Of a stretch of 64,000 bases of DNA, positions 7,571 through 16,017 are shown piece by piece. The stretch comes from an uncultured Bacteroidales bacterium (GTDB lineage Bacteria > Bacteroidota > Bacteroidia > Bacteroidales > Muribaculaceae), in NCBI GenBank assembly GCA_902774055.1, contig CACYGX010000007.1, forward strand, positions 1 through 64,000. Direction: 5' to 3'. The stretch's first letter is position 1; every line of letters starts with the position of its first letter. The notes below the pieces were generated by a model that searched no databases, was not told the origin of the DNA, and worked only from the letters and a program-made list of their open reading frames with translations. Position numbers and translations under genes: made by a program.

Positions 7571-8584
7571 ATGAAGACAAGAAGATTTTTACCGATTGTA
7601 ATGCTCGTGCTGGCACTGGCATCATGCTCCAGTAAGGACGACAAAAAGGTAACCCAAGTGAAGGAAGAACTGCCCATCGTCGAGGTCGTGCCCGTGGGCG
7701 AGGAAGCCGTGAAGCAGACCAGCGAATACACGGGTACTGTCGAGGCGTTCAAGACCAACAACATCTCGTCGAACAGCGGCTCACGCATCAAGCGCATCCT
7801 GGTTGATGTGGGTTCGCGCGTGTCTCGTGGCCAGCGACTGGTCATCCTTGACGACGTAAACATTGCCCAACAGCAGATTGCCCTCGCCAACCTCAAGCGC
7901 GAACTCGATCGCGCCCGTGAACTGGTGAAAATCGGTGGCGGCACCCAACAGACCGTTGACCAGTTGCAAGCACAGTATGACGCCAATGCACGCGCCATCC
8001 GCACCATGCAAGAGAACACCGTGCTCACCTCGCCCGTGAGCGGCGTGGTGACCGCCAAGAACTATGATGCTGGTGACCTGCCTGCAGGGCTGCCCATCCT
8101 GACGATTGAGCAGCAGCAACCCCTCAAGGTCATTGTCAACGTCAACGAGAGCGAGTATCCCAAAGTAAGGCGCGGCATGCCCGTCTCGGTGACATTCGAC
8201 ACCTATGGTGACGAGGTCTTCCAGGGTCAGGTTTACCTGATTCACCCCACCGTTGACGCCACGAGCCGCACCTTCCAGGTCGAGGTGGCCATCACCAACC
8301 GCAACGACAAGGTGCGCACCGGCATGTTTGCCCGTGTGAACTTCAACTACGGCACCACCCACAGCGTTGTCGTTCCCGACCGCGCGGTACAGAAGCAAGT
8401 GGGTTCTGGCGTACGCTATGTCTGGGTTTATCAAGGTGGAGAAGTTGAGTTGCGTGAAGTGGAACTGGGCCAGCGCCTGGAAGACCGATATGAGGTCAAG
8501 GGCGGCCTGGCTGCAGGCACCCAAGTGGTTATCGCTGGCGCTTCACGACTGCAAGACGGCGCTAAAGTTCAACTCAAGAAGTAA
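7571..8584 (+). CDS. RND efflux periplasmic adaptor (MFP), lipoprotein
   Basis: This 337-residue adaptor has a lipoprotein signal (hydrophobic 7-18, lipobox around Cys19 in ALASCSS). The order of modules is a barrel-sandwich/lipoyl half (NISSNSGSRIKRILVDVGS, about 60-78), a short helical hairpin (about 90-150), the second lipoyl half (TVLTSPVSGVVTAKNYDAG), and beta-barrel and membrane-proximal domains to the end. It bridges the inner-membrane pump and the TolC channel. The short hairpin is typical of Bacteroidetes HAE-type systems. The next gene begins 11 bp later. Confidence 0.94.
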   Translation: MKTRRFLPIVMLVLALASCSSKDDKKVTQVKEELPIVEVVPVGEEAVKQTSEYTGTVEAFKTNNISSNSGSRIKRILVDVGSRVSRGQRLVILDDVNIAQQQIALANLKRELDRARELVKIGGGTQQTVDQLQAQYDANARAIRTMQENTVLTSPVSGVVTAKNYDAGDLPAGLPILTIEQQQPLKVIVNVNESEYPKVRRGMPVSVTFDTYGDEVFQGQVYLIHPTVDATSRTFQVEVAITNRNDKVRTGMFARVNFNYGTTHSVVVPDRAVQKQVGSGVRYVWVYQGGEVELREVELGQRLEDRYEVKGGLAAGTQVVIAGASRLQDGAKVQLKK

Positions 8585-8595
8585 AATTCAGTTTT

Positions 8596-11500
8596 ATGAG
8601 TTTATATTCCAGTTCAGTAAAACGACCAGTGACCACAATCCTGATATTTGTGGCACTGATTGTGCTGGGTCTGTTCTCGTTGAGAAGTCTTCCCATCGAC
8701 CTGTTTCCTGACGTAGAAACCAACACCATCATGGTGATGACGAGCTATGCGGGAACCAGTGCCTCCGATATCGAGCAGAACGTGACCCGCCCCCTCGAGA
8801 ATGCCCTTAACTCGGTGGAGCACCTCAAGCACATCACCTCGAACAGCCGCGAGAACATCTCGATTGTGACATTGGAGTTCGAGTATGGCTATAACATCGA
8901 GACATTGACCAACGACGTGCGCGACAAACTCGACATGGTGTCGAGCATGTTGCCCGACGATGCCAATACGCCCATCATCTTCAAGTTCAGCAGCGACATG
9001 ATTCCTATCGTGTTGCTCTCGGTACAAGCAACTCAGAGTATGCCGGGCCTGTACAAGATCCTCGACGAGAACGTTGCCAACCCGCTGGCACGTGTCGATG
9101 GTGTCGGCTCAGTATCGATTGCCGGTGCTCCCAAGCGCGAGATCCACGTCTATCTGGACCCCCTGCGCATGGAAGCCTATAATCTGAGTGTCGAGACCAT
9201 TGCAGCCCTCATCGGAGCCGAGAACCGCAACATCCCTGGTGGTACGTTTGACATCGGTAACGAGACCTACCCCCTGCGTGTACAGGGTGAGTTCAGCGAC
9301 CCGCAACAGATGGGCAATATGGTCGTGGGCATGTCGCCCATGGGTGGCGTCGTCCACCTGAGCGATGTGGCCCGCATCGACGACTCGCTGGAGGAACGTG
9401 CCCAGGAGAGCTTCAATAATGGCCATAAGGGTGCGATGATTATCGTCCAGAAGCAGTCAGGTGCCAACTCGGTGCAGATTTCGGAGAAGATTGCCAAGGA
9501 ACTGCCCAAAATCCAGAAGAACCTGCCCAGCGACATCAAGTTGGGCTACATCGTCGATACGAGCGACAACATCCGCAACACCATCGGCTCGCTGGTCGAG
9601 ACCGTGCTTTTCGCCCTGTTGTTTGTGGGTATTGTGGTGTTTGTGTTCCTGGGGCGCTGGCGCGCTACCGTCATCGTGTTGGTGACCATCCCCATTTCGC
9701 TGATTGCATCGTTCATCTACCTGTATGCGACTGGCAATTCGCTGAACATCGTGTCACTATCGGCCTTGTCTATCGCCATCGGTATGGTGGTCGATGACGC
9801 CATTGTGGTGCTCGAGAACGTCACGACTCACATCGAGCGTGGTTCAGCGCCCATGCAGGCCGCTGTCAACGGCACCAACGAGGTCGCCTTGTCGGTTATG
9901 GCCTCGACGTTGACACTGATTGCCGTGTTCTTCCCGCTGACGCTGGTCAAGGGTATGACAGGTGTGCTGTTCAAGCAGCTGGGTTGGATGGTAACCATCA
10001 TGATGGTGCTGTCACTGATTTGCGCCTTGATGCTGACGCCCATGCTGTGTAGCCGCCTGCTGCGTCTCAACGTGGGTGACACCAAGATTTTCCAAAAGGT
10101 CTATGGTCCCATCCTCAAGGTGCTCAACAAGATTGACGACTTCTATGCCAAGGTGCTCGACAAGTGTGTGGCCCACCGCTGGATCACCACTGCAACAGCC
10201 CTGGGTGTCTTCATCGCCTCGATGTTCCTGATGAAGTTTGTCGGCACCGAGTTCTTCCCCACCAACGATAATGGCCGCTTGGGCGTCTCGCTGGAGTTGC
10301 CCATCGGTTCCCGCGTTGATCTGGCCAAGGACGTGAGCCAACGCATCTTCAAGGAGTGGACCCAAAAGTATCCCGAGATCCAATCCTTCAACTACACTGT
10401 GGGCCAAGCCAGCAGCGACAACACTTTTGCCTCGATGCAGAGCAATGGTAGCCACATCATCTCGATGAACATCATGCTCAATAAGTCCAATGAGCGCAAA
10501 CGCGGCATCACCGAGATTGCCGGCATGATGCGTGAAGACCTCAAGAACAACTACCCCGAACTCAAGAGAGCCATGGTAAACGTGGGTGGTGGCCGTGGTG
10601 GTGGCATGAGCGGACAGAACACGATCGACTTCGAGATCTACGGCTATGACTTCACCAAGACCGATAGCGTGGCCCAGCGCCTGAAACGCATTCTTGAGAA
10701 GATTCCTGGAGCTGCCGATATCAACATCAGCCGCAGCGACTATCAGCCCGAGTACCATGTGGACTTTGACCGCGAGAAACTGGCATTGTACGGTTTGAAC
10801 CTGAGTACTGCCGCTACCGCCCTGCGCAACCGCATCAACGGTACGACAGCCAGCTACTTCCGCGAGGACGGTATGGAGTATGACATCAAAGTGATGTATG
10901 ACCCCGAACACCGCCGCAGCATCAGCGACATTGAGAACATCATGCTCTATAACACAATGGGTACGGGTGTCCGCCTCAAGGAGGTGGGAACCGTTACCGA
11001 GCAGTTCTATCCGCCCACCATCGAGCGTAAGGACCGTGAGCGCATCATCACCGTCTCGACTGTCGTTCAAGACCGCGCCATGAGTGAGATCATTGCTGAG
11101 GCTCAACCCCTCATCGACAAGATGGACAAGCCTGCCGACGTGATGATCCAGCTGAGCGGTAGCTACGAGGACCAGCAAGACTCGTTCGGTGACTTGATCG
11201 TGTTGGGCTTGCTCATCATCTTGCTCGTTTACATCGTGATGGCCAGCCAGTTCGAGTCCTTTACCTATCCCGGTATCATCATGACCTCGATCATGTTTGC
11301 CTTCTCGGGTATCGTACTCATCTTGTTGCTGACGCGCACCAACCTTAACATCATGTCAATGATTGGTGGTATCATGCTGATTGGTATTGTGGTGAAAAAC
11401 GGTATTGTGCTCATCGACTACATCAACCTGAACCGTGAGCGCGGCATGAGCATTCGCCGTGCCGTAATCAATGGCGGTCACTCACGTCTGCGTCCTGTGC

Positions 11501-11718
11501 TCATGACCTCGATGACGACCATCCTGGGTATGGTGCCCATGGCAGTTGGCACTGGTGTGGGTAGTGAGATGTGGCGCCCCATGGGTATCGCCGTGATTGG
11601 CGGTCTGACCATGTCCACGTTGATGACCCTGCTGTTCGTGCCCACGATGTACACCATCTTTGCCTTGACCGGCATCCGCCGCACCCGCAAGAAACTTCAC
11701 GACAAAAACAAGAAATAA
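8596..11718 (+). CDS. RND efflux pump, inner-membrane transporter (AcrB/HAE-like)
   Basis: This 1040-residue protein has the duplicated RND layout: TM1 at about 10-30, a large periplasmic loop, TM2-6, a second cluster beginning near residue 520 (TTATALGVFIAS), a second loop and the final TM block. The proton-relay motif IAIGMVVDDAIVVLENV in TM4 keeps both aspartates. Substrates are exported from the periplasm or inner leaflet, driven by protons. The Gly-rich stretch GGGRGGGMSG in the second loop is unusual-looking. Substrate range is unknown; multidrug, bile acid and dye export are all plausible for a gut species. Confidence 0.95.
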   Translation: MSLYSSSVKRPVTTILIFVALIVLGLFSLRSLPIDLFPDVETNTIMVMTSYAGTSASDIEQNVTRPLENALNSVEHLKHITSNSRENISIVTLEFEYGYNIETLTNDVRDKLDMVSSMLPDDANTPIIFKFSSDMIPIVLLSVQATQSMPGLYKILDENVANPLARVDGVGSVSIAGAPKREIHVYLDPLRMEAYNLSVETIAALIGAENRNIPGGTFDIGNETYPLRVQGEFSDPQQMGNMVVGMSPMGGVVHLSDVARIDDSLEERAQESFNNGHKGAMIIVQKQSGANSVQISEKIAKELPKIQKNLPSDIKLGYIVDTSDNIRNTIGSLVETVLFALLFVGIVVFVFLGRWRATVIVLVTIPISLIASFIYLYATGNSLNIVSLSALSIAIGMVVDDAIVVLENVTTHIERGSAPMQAAVNGTNEVALSVMASTLTLIAVFFPLTLVKGMTGVLFKQLGWMVTIMMVLSLICALMLTPMLCSRLLRLNVGDTKIFQKVYGPILKVLNKIDDFYAKVLDKCVAHRWITTATALGVFIASMFLMKFVGTEFFPTNDNGRLGVSLELPIGSRVDLAKDVSQRIFKEWTQKYPEIQSFNYTVGQASSDNTFASMQSNGSHIISMNIMLNKSNERKRGITEIAGMMREDLKNNYPELKRAMVNVGGGRGGGMSGQNTIDFEIYGYDFTKTDSVAQRLKRILEKIPGAADINISRSDYQPEYHVDFDREKLALYGLNLSTAATALRNRINGTTASYFREDGMEYDIKVMYDPEHRRSISDIENIMLYNTMGTGVRLKEVGTVTEQFYPPTIERKDRERIITVSTVVQDRAMSEIIAEAQPLIDKMDKPADVMIQLSGSYEDQQDSFGDLIVLGLLIILLVYIVMASQFESFTYPGIIMTSIMFAFSGIVLILLLTRTNLNIMSMIGGIMLIGIVVKNGIVLIDYINLNRERGMSIRRAVINGGHSRLRPVLMTSMTTILGMVPMAVGTGVGSEMWRPMGIAVIGGLTMSTLMTLLFVPTMYTIFALTGIRRTRKKLHDKNKK

Positions 11719-11739
11719 TACTAAAACAGGAATATTATA

Positions 11740-12033
11740 ATGAAAGCGATTTTTATAGCCTTTGACGAGGCCTACTATGACCGCATTGTCGAGATGCTGC
11801 AACTGCTCAACTGTCGTGGCTTTACCGGCTGGCGCGAGGTGCAGGGACGTGGCAGCAAGACGGGTGAACCCCACTATGCCACCCATGCCTGGCCATCGAT
11901 CGCCTCGGCCATCCTGACCGTGGTGGATGACCGCCGCGTGGACGTTGTCCTTGACGAGTTACACCAGATGGACCTGGCGACTCCCAAACTGGGTTTGCGC
12001 GCCTTTGTCCTGCCCGTGGAACGGACTATCTAG
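11740..12033 (+). CDS. PG0541-family transporter-associated protein (P-II-like)
   Basis: This 97-residue protein starts MKAIFIAFDEAYYDRIVEML and contains GFTGWREVQGRGSKTGEPHY. It matches the small family named after Porphyromonas gingivalis PG0541 that follows RND pump genes in many Bacteroidetes. The predicted beta-alpha-beta ferredoxin-like fold resembles GlnB/P-II signalling proteins, suggesting a cytoplasmic ligand-sensing trimer that could act on the pump. That role is inferred from position and fold. It begins 21 bp after the pump gene and closes the operon. Confidence 0.85.
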   Translation: MKAIFIAFDEAYYDRIVEMLQLLNCRGFTGWREVQGRGSKTGEPHYATHAWPSIASAILTVVDDRRVDVVLDELHQMDLATPKLGLRAFVLPVERTI

Positions 12034-12067
12034 TCGTCAACGAGGACAAGATTGAATAAAAAACGGC

Positions 12068-12228
12068 AATGATATAGCTGTTGGCCCGTGGCCCTGCGGG
12101 GGCTAATGCAAATTTCACGAATTTATCAAATGATTGCGAATAGTTTAATATCTTTCGTGTAATTGGTCTTATTAGCGAAATTAGCATTAAAAATCCTTTC
12201 AAGGTCAACTTCTATATTGTTTCCAAAA
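12068..12228 (+). repeat. Dispersed intergenic element, copy A (161 bp)
   Basis: The stretch from AATGATATAGCTGTTGG to TTGTTTCCAAAA recurs inverted at 50287-50446 with roughly 90% identity by hand alignment. It contains a GC-rich core (GGCCCTGCGGGGGC) that can fold and an AT-rich half. This copy ends 6 bp before the -7 box of the porin gene. No coding capacity is seen. Origin unknown; a REP/MITE-like or recombination-site-like element is possible. Confidence 0.75.
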
Positions 12229-12234
12229 AAACAC

Positions 12235-12242
12235 TATCTTTG
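12235..12242 (+). promoter_or_regulatory. -7 box of the porin gene, near-leaderless
   Basis: TATCTTTG matches TAnnTTTG and ends 9 bp before the ATG at 12252. Transcription from it would give a nearly leaderless mRNA. The in-frame TTG at 12240 overlaps this box and is therefore not used as the start here. Confidence 0.55.
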
Positions 12243-12251
12243 TCGGCTGAA

Positions 12252-14252
12252 ATGAAGAAAATACTGGTCATATTGCTCCTGATGTTGATGGTGACAACTG
12301 CCGCTGTCGCTCAAGGACTATCGCAAGAACGAGCCAAGCCCACTAAGGCGAAGAAACAGCGGGTGGAGCCGTCATTTGCGTGGAGCGTGAGCGAGCCGCT
12401 GGGTCTGCACTATCCCTCGACCATCGACACGATTCACCTCGATTACCACCGCACGATGGTACCGTCGATGGTGAGCGACGCTTGGGCGACAACGGGCAAC
12501 TATGGCGCTCCGGGACAAGACCAGATTTTCTTTAACCGCCCGTTGACAGGGGAATTCTTCTTTGAAGACGCCATCGGGGCCTGGATGCACAACACCAGCA
12601 CGATGCGCTACTACAACACGCGCATCCCCATGACGCTATTGAGCCACTCGACGGGTGGTGACAAGCAAAGCAACCTGGACCGCACGCAGTTCGAGTTTTC
12701 GGGCAACGTGGACCGCAAGACCCAAGCGGGTGGTGCCTTTGACTACATCTATTCCAAGGGCTCCTATGACGTGCAGGCCGACAAGGACTTCACGTGGCGC
12801 CTGTTTGGCTCGCACATGGGCGACCGCTATGAGATGCAGGCGTTCTTCAACCACTACAACTACACCACCAAGGAGAGTGGCGGCATCTCTGATGACCGCT
12901 ACATCACCGACCCCGCCGAGGTGCAGGGCGGTGTGACTCGAGTGGACAACAAGAGCATCCCCACCCTGCTGAGCAATGCACACAGTCACCTGGAGGGCAG
13001 CCAGTTGTACTTGAACCAGCGCTACAAGGTGGGTTTCTACCGCTATCGCCGCGACAGTGTCACCGACACCATCATCGACCGCACCTACGTGCCCGTCACG
13101 AGTTTCATCTGGACGCTCGACTTCAAGCACGCCAAGCACCAGTTCCTGAACAGCGACGGTTATGAGGACTCCACCTTCTTTGACCACACCTATCTGCATC
13201 TGGGCGGCACCGATGAGTCAACCCGCTACTGGCGCCTGCGCAACACTGTGGGCTTGTCGATGCTCGAGGGATTCAACAAATACGCCAAGTTCGGCTTTGC
13301 CGTCTATGGCACCCACGAGGTGAGGCGTTATACCCAGGCCATCGACACGGTCACGGGCACAACCTTGCCTAGCGGCCTGGAAGCCCTGCCGGTCAGCGTT
13401 CCACACAGCAAGACGCAGAACCTGCTGTGGCTGGGCGGCCAGTTGACCAAGCAGCAAGGCTCGCTGCTGCGCTACAACGCGACGGCACAGTTCGGCGTGT
13501 TGGGAGATGCAGCGGGCGAGATCGATATCACAGGTGATGTGACCACACGCTTCAAGATGCTGGGCGACTCGGTGAGCATCACGGGCTACGGCTACTTCAA
13601 GAACCTGTCGGTCCCCTATCTGCTCCAGAACTACATCTCGAACCACTACGCCTGGCACAACAGTTTCTCCAAGACCAAACGGGTGCGCATTGGCGGCGAG
13701 CTGGATATCCCCTTCACGTGGACCAATGCCAATGTGGGCTATGAGACGCTCAACGACTACATTTACTGGAATCAAGATGGGTTGCCCGCCCAGCACACCG
13801 GAGCCATCCATGTGTTGAGCGCCCGCATCAGGCAAGGTCTGCACTTCAAGGCCTTCAATTGGGAAAACAGCTTGACGCTGCAGACGAGCAGCAACGAGCA
13901 GGTGTTGCCATTGCCCAAATTCGCCATCTACAGCAACCTGTACGCCACCTTCACCATTGCCCGAGTGCTGCACGTGCAGCTGGGCGTGGACGGGAACTAC
14001 TACACCAAGTATTATGCCCCGGCCTATGACCCCGCGACAATGACATTCCACAGCCAGCACGCGCAGGAATGCGGCAACTTCGCCATTATGAACCTGTATG
14101 GCAACTTCAAGATGAAGCAGGCGCGCTTTTTCATCACCTGGACCCACTTCAACCAGAAAATCACGAACGGCAGCGCCTACTTCGCCACACCGCACTACCC
14201 GCTGAACCCAGCACGCCTGCAAATCGGCGTCTCGGTCAACTTCGTCAACTAA
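12252..14252 (+). CDS. Putative porin (Bacteroidetes family)
   Basis: About 666 residues. A signal peptide (MKKILVILLLMLMVTTAAVAQ) is followed by a basic linker and then a long series of amphipathic, Tyr/Trp/His-rich strands, ending in a terminal strand LQIGVSVNFVN as in outer-membrane beta-barrels. It corresponds to the putative porin family found in Bacteroidetes, with unknown solutes. ATG 12252 is chosen over an in-frame TTG 12 bp upstream because the TTG lies inside the -7 box and the signal peptide begins at the ATG. The last 58 bp are duplicated downstream. Confidence 0.85.
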   Translation: MKKILVILLLMLMVTTAAVAQGLSQERAKPTKAKKQRVEPSFAWSVSEPLGLHYPSTIDTIHLDYHRTMVPSMVSDAWATTGNYGAPGQDQIFFNRPLTGEFFFEDAIGAWMHNTSTMRYYNTRIPMTLLSHSTGGDKQSNLDRTQFEFSGNVDRKTQAGGAFDYIYSKGSYDVQADKDFTWRLFGSHMGDRYEMQAFFNHYNYTTKESGGISDDRYITDPAEVQGGVTRVDNKSIPTLLSNAHSHLEGSQLYLNQRYKVGFYRYRRDSVTDTIIDRTYVPVTSFIWTLDFKHAKHQFLNSDGYEDSTFFDHTYLHLGGTDESTRYWRLRNTVGLSMLEGFNKYAKFGFAVYGTHEVRRYTQAIDTVTGTTLPSGLEALPVSVPHSKTQNLLWLGGQLTKQQGSLLRYNATAQFGVLGDAAGEIDITGDVTTRFKMLGDSVSITGYGYFKNLSVPYLLQNYISNHYAWHNSFSKTKRVRIGGELDIPFTWTNANVGYETLNDYIYWNQDGLPAQHTGAIHVLSARIRQGLHFKAFNWENSLTLQTSSNEQVLPLPKFAIYSNLYATFTIARVLHVQLGVDGNYYTKYYAPAYDPATMTFHSQHAQECGNFAIMNLYGNFKMKQARFFITWTHFNQKITNGSAYFATPHYPLNPARLQIGVSVNFVN

Positions 14253-14263
14253 AAAATGTGCTT

Positions 14264-14306
14264 AAACGAGCGGAATCTATGATTTTTCACCACATTCCGC
14301 TCGTTT
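14264..14306 (+). terminator. Hairpin after the porin gene
   Basis: AAACGAGCGGAAT (14264-14276) pairs perfectly with ATTCCGCTCGTTT (14294-14306), followed shortly by a T-rich tract. It lies 12 bp after the stop codon. The 17-nt loop is long for an intrinsic terminator. Confidence 0.6.
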
Positions 14307-14348
14307 GAAGACATATTTTTGCCATTTTTGGTAAGTTTCTTGATGAGG

Positions 14349-14406
14349 CTACCCGCTGAACCCGGCACGCCTGCAAATCGGCGTCTCGGTCAACTTCGTC
14401 AACTAA
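14349..14406 (+). repeat. Duplicated 3' end of the porin gene
   Basis: These 58 bp repeat 14195-14252, the last codons and stop of the porin gene, with one mismatch (A to G). The copy is in the same orientation, 96 bp after the stop, with the terminator hairpin between the copies. It looks like a scar of a tandem duplication or of loss of a second porin copy. Confidence 0.9.
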
Positions 14407-14492
14407 CTGGAAACAACTGATACATCTGAGACATCCACAATGAGATTTAGGGGCCTTACAATTTAAAACAGGCTCTGATATTGGGGAAAAAT

Positions 14493-14523
14493 TTTGTGGT
14501 GTTTGGGTTTTTATGTAATTTTG
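14493..14523 (+). promoter_or_regulatory. Promoter of the aminotransferase gene
   Basis: TTTG (14493-14496), a 19-bp spacer and TAATTTTG (14516-14523) form an exact Bacteroidetes promoter, with an AT-rich leader of about 55 nt before the ATG at 14584. Confidence 0.75.
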
Positions 14524-14583
14524 TCGCCATAGAAAAAAAACATTTTCATAATATCATTAACAATCAATTTTAAAAACTGTTTT

Positions 14584-15780
14584 ATGCCTAAGATTTCAGA
14601 ACGCAGCGTGAAGATGCCGGCATCGCCCATCAGGAAGCTGGCTCCGTTTGCAGCAGCAGCTAAGAAACGCGGTATCAAAGTGTATCACCTGAACATCGGT
14701 CAGCCCGACCTGCCCACTCCCGAGGAAGGCCTCGAGGCCCTCAAACACGTGGACCGCAAGGTGCTCGAATACAGCCCCTCACAAGGTTATCCCAGCTATG
14801 TGGAGAAACTGGTGGGTTACTATAACCGTTATGATATCAAGCTGGACGTGGACGACATCATCGTCACCTGTGGCGGCAGTGAGGCCGTACAGATGGCCTT
14901 CATGGTGTGCTTGAACCCTGGTGACGAGGTCATCATCCCCGAGCCCGCCTACGCTAACTACATGGGCTTTGCCTGTGAGACCGGCGCTGTAGTACGCAGC
15001 ATCACCACCCACATCGAGGATGGTTTTGCCCTGCCTCCCGTCGAGGAGTTTGAGAAAGTCATCAACGAGCGCACCCGCGCCATCATGATTTGCAACCCCA
15101 ACAACCCGACCGGTACCCTCTACAGCCGCGAGGAGCTGATGCGCCTGCGCGACCTGGTCAAGAAGTACGACCTGTTCCTGTTTGCCGACGAGGTTTACCG
15201 CGAGTTTATCTATAGCGATGCTCCCTACACCAGTGCTATGCACCTCGAGGGCATCGAGAACAACGTCATCATGATCGACAGCGTGTCCAAGCGTTACAGC
15301 GAGTGCGGTATCCGCATCGGTGCCTTCATCACCCGCAACAAGGAAGTGCGCGCCGCTGCCATGAAGTTGGCCCAGGCTCGTTTGAGTCCTCCCCTGATTG
15401 GCCAGATTGTTGCCGAGGCTTCGCTCGATGCTCCTCAGGCCTATCATCAGGGCGTTTATGACGAGTACATCGCCCGCCGCAACTGCTTGGTTGAGGGTCT
15501 GAACAAGATTCCCGGTGTCTTCTGCCCGATGCCCATGGGTGCCTTCTACACCGTCTCCCGTCTGCCGGTGAAGGACATCGACGATTTCTGCCGCTGGTGC
15601 CTTGAGGAATTCAACTACGAGGGTGAGACCGTGATGGTGGCTCCCGCCAGCGGTTTCTATGCTACCCCCGGTCTGGGCAAGAACGAGGTACGCATGGCCT
15701 ACGTCTTGAAGATCGAAGACCTGAAGCGTGCTCTGGTAGTGCTGGAGAAAGCCCTCGAAGCTTATCCTGGCAGAATCTAA
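14584..15780 (+). CDS. PLP-dependent aminotransferase (aspartate aminotransferase-like, class I/II)
   Basis: This 398-residue fold-type I aminotransferase transfers an amino group between an amino acid and a 2-oxo acid using pyridoxal phosphate. Visible marks are NIGQPDLPTP (37-46), NPNNPTG (171-177), ADEVYREF with PLP-contacting Asp202 and Tyr205, and SVSKRYSECG with the Schiff-base Lys236. The SKRYSxCG variant is typical of a Bacteroidetes subgroup usually labelled aspartate aminotransferase. Substrate is not provable from sequence. It has its own promoter and a terminator-like hairpin downstream, so it is monocistronic. Confidence 0.92.
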   Translation: MPKISERSVKMPASPIRKLAPFAAAAKKRGIKVYHLNIGQPDLPTPEEGLEALKHVDRKVLEYSPSQGYPSYVEKLVGYYNRYDIKLDVDDIIVTCGGSEAVQMAFMVCLNPGDEVIIPEPAYANYMGFACETGAVVRSITTHIEDGFALPPVEEFEKVINERTRAIMICNPNNPTGTLYSREELMRLRDLVKKYDLFLFADEVYREFIYSDAPYTSAMHLEGIENNVIMIDSVSKRYSECGIRIGAFITRNKEVRAAAMKLAQARLSPPLIGQIVAEASLDAPQAYHQGVYDEYIARRNCLVEGLNKIPGVFCPMPMGAFYTVSRLPVKDIDDFCRWCLEEFNYEGETVMVAPASGFYATPGLGKNEVRMAYVLKIEDLKRALVVLEKALEAYPGRI

Positions 15781-15835
15781 AGACAACTTTCAAAGGGGTT
15801 AAAAGCAATAACCCTATTAACAACAGAATATGGTG

Positions 15836-15862
15836 CCGCCAGCCTCGATGTGGGGCTGGCGG
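15836..15862 (+). terminator. Hairpin after the aminotransferase gene
   Basis: CCGCCAGCC (15836-15844) and GGCTGGCGG (15854-15862) form a 9-bp GC-rich stem with a 9-nt loop, about 55 bp after the stop codon. No long T-tract follows. Confidence 0.55.
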
Positions 15863-15931
15863 TATTGTGTAAATCAGTAGAAAGTTGACCGTTTCCTCCC
15901 GTTGGTCGGGCAAGATGGGCGGCAACTTGGA

Positions 15932-15976
15932 AATGACCAAAAGCAGCGTTTTTTTTTAGCGCTGCATTTGGTCATT
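15932..15976. other. 17-bp inverted repeat overlapping a promoter
   Basis: AATGACCAAAAGCAGCG (15932-15948) and CGCTGCATTTGGTCATT (15960-15976) pair with a single mismatch around an 11-nt T-rich loop. The right arm contains the TTTG -33 box (15967-15970) of the next gene. It may be an operator or a transcription terminator placed upstream of the promoter. Confidence 0.6.
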
Positions 15977-15999
15977 CTGCTCGGTTTTCACTATCTTTG
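15967..15999 (+). promoter_or_regulatory. Promoter of the solute-binding protein gene
   Basis: TTTG (15967-15970), a 21-bp spacer and TATCTTTG (15992-15999) match the Bacteroidetes consensus. The ATG at 16018 is 18 bp beyond. An in-frame TTG (15997) lies inside the -7 box and is rejected as a start. Confidence 0.7.
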
Positions 16000-16017
16000 C
16001 ATTCCAAGAAAAACGAG

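Noticed and set aside
12068-12228. An insertion sequence
   Set aside because: The element has no ORF and no obvious terminal inverted repeats or target-site duplications, so it is reported only as a dispersed repeat.
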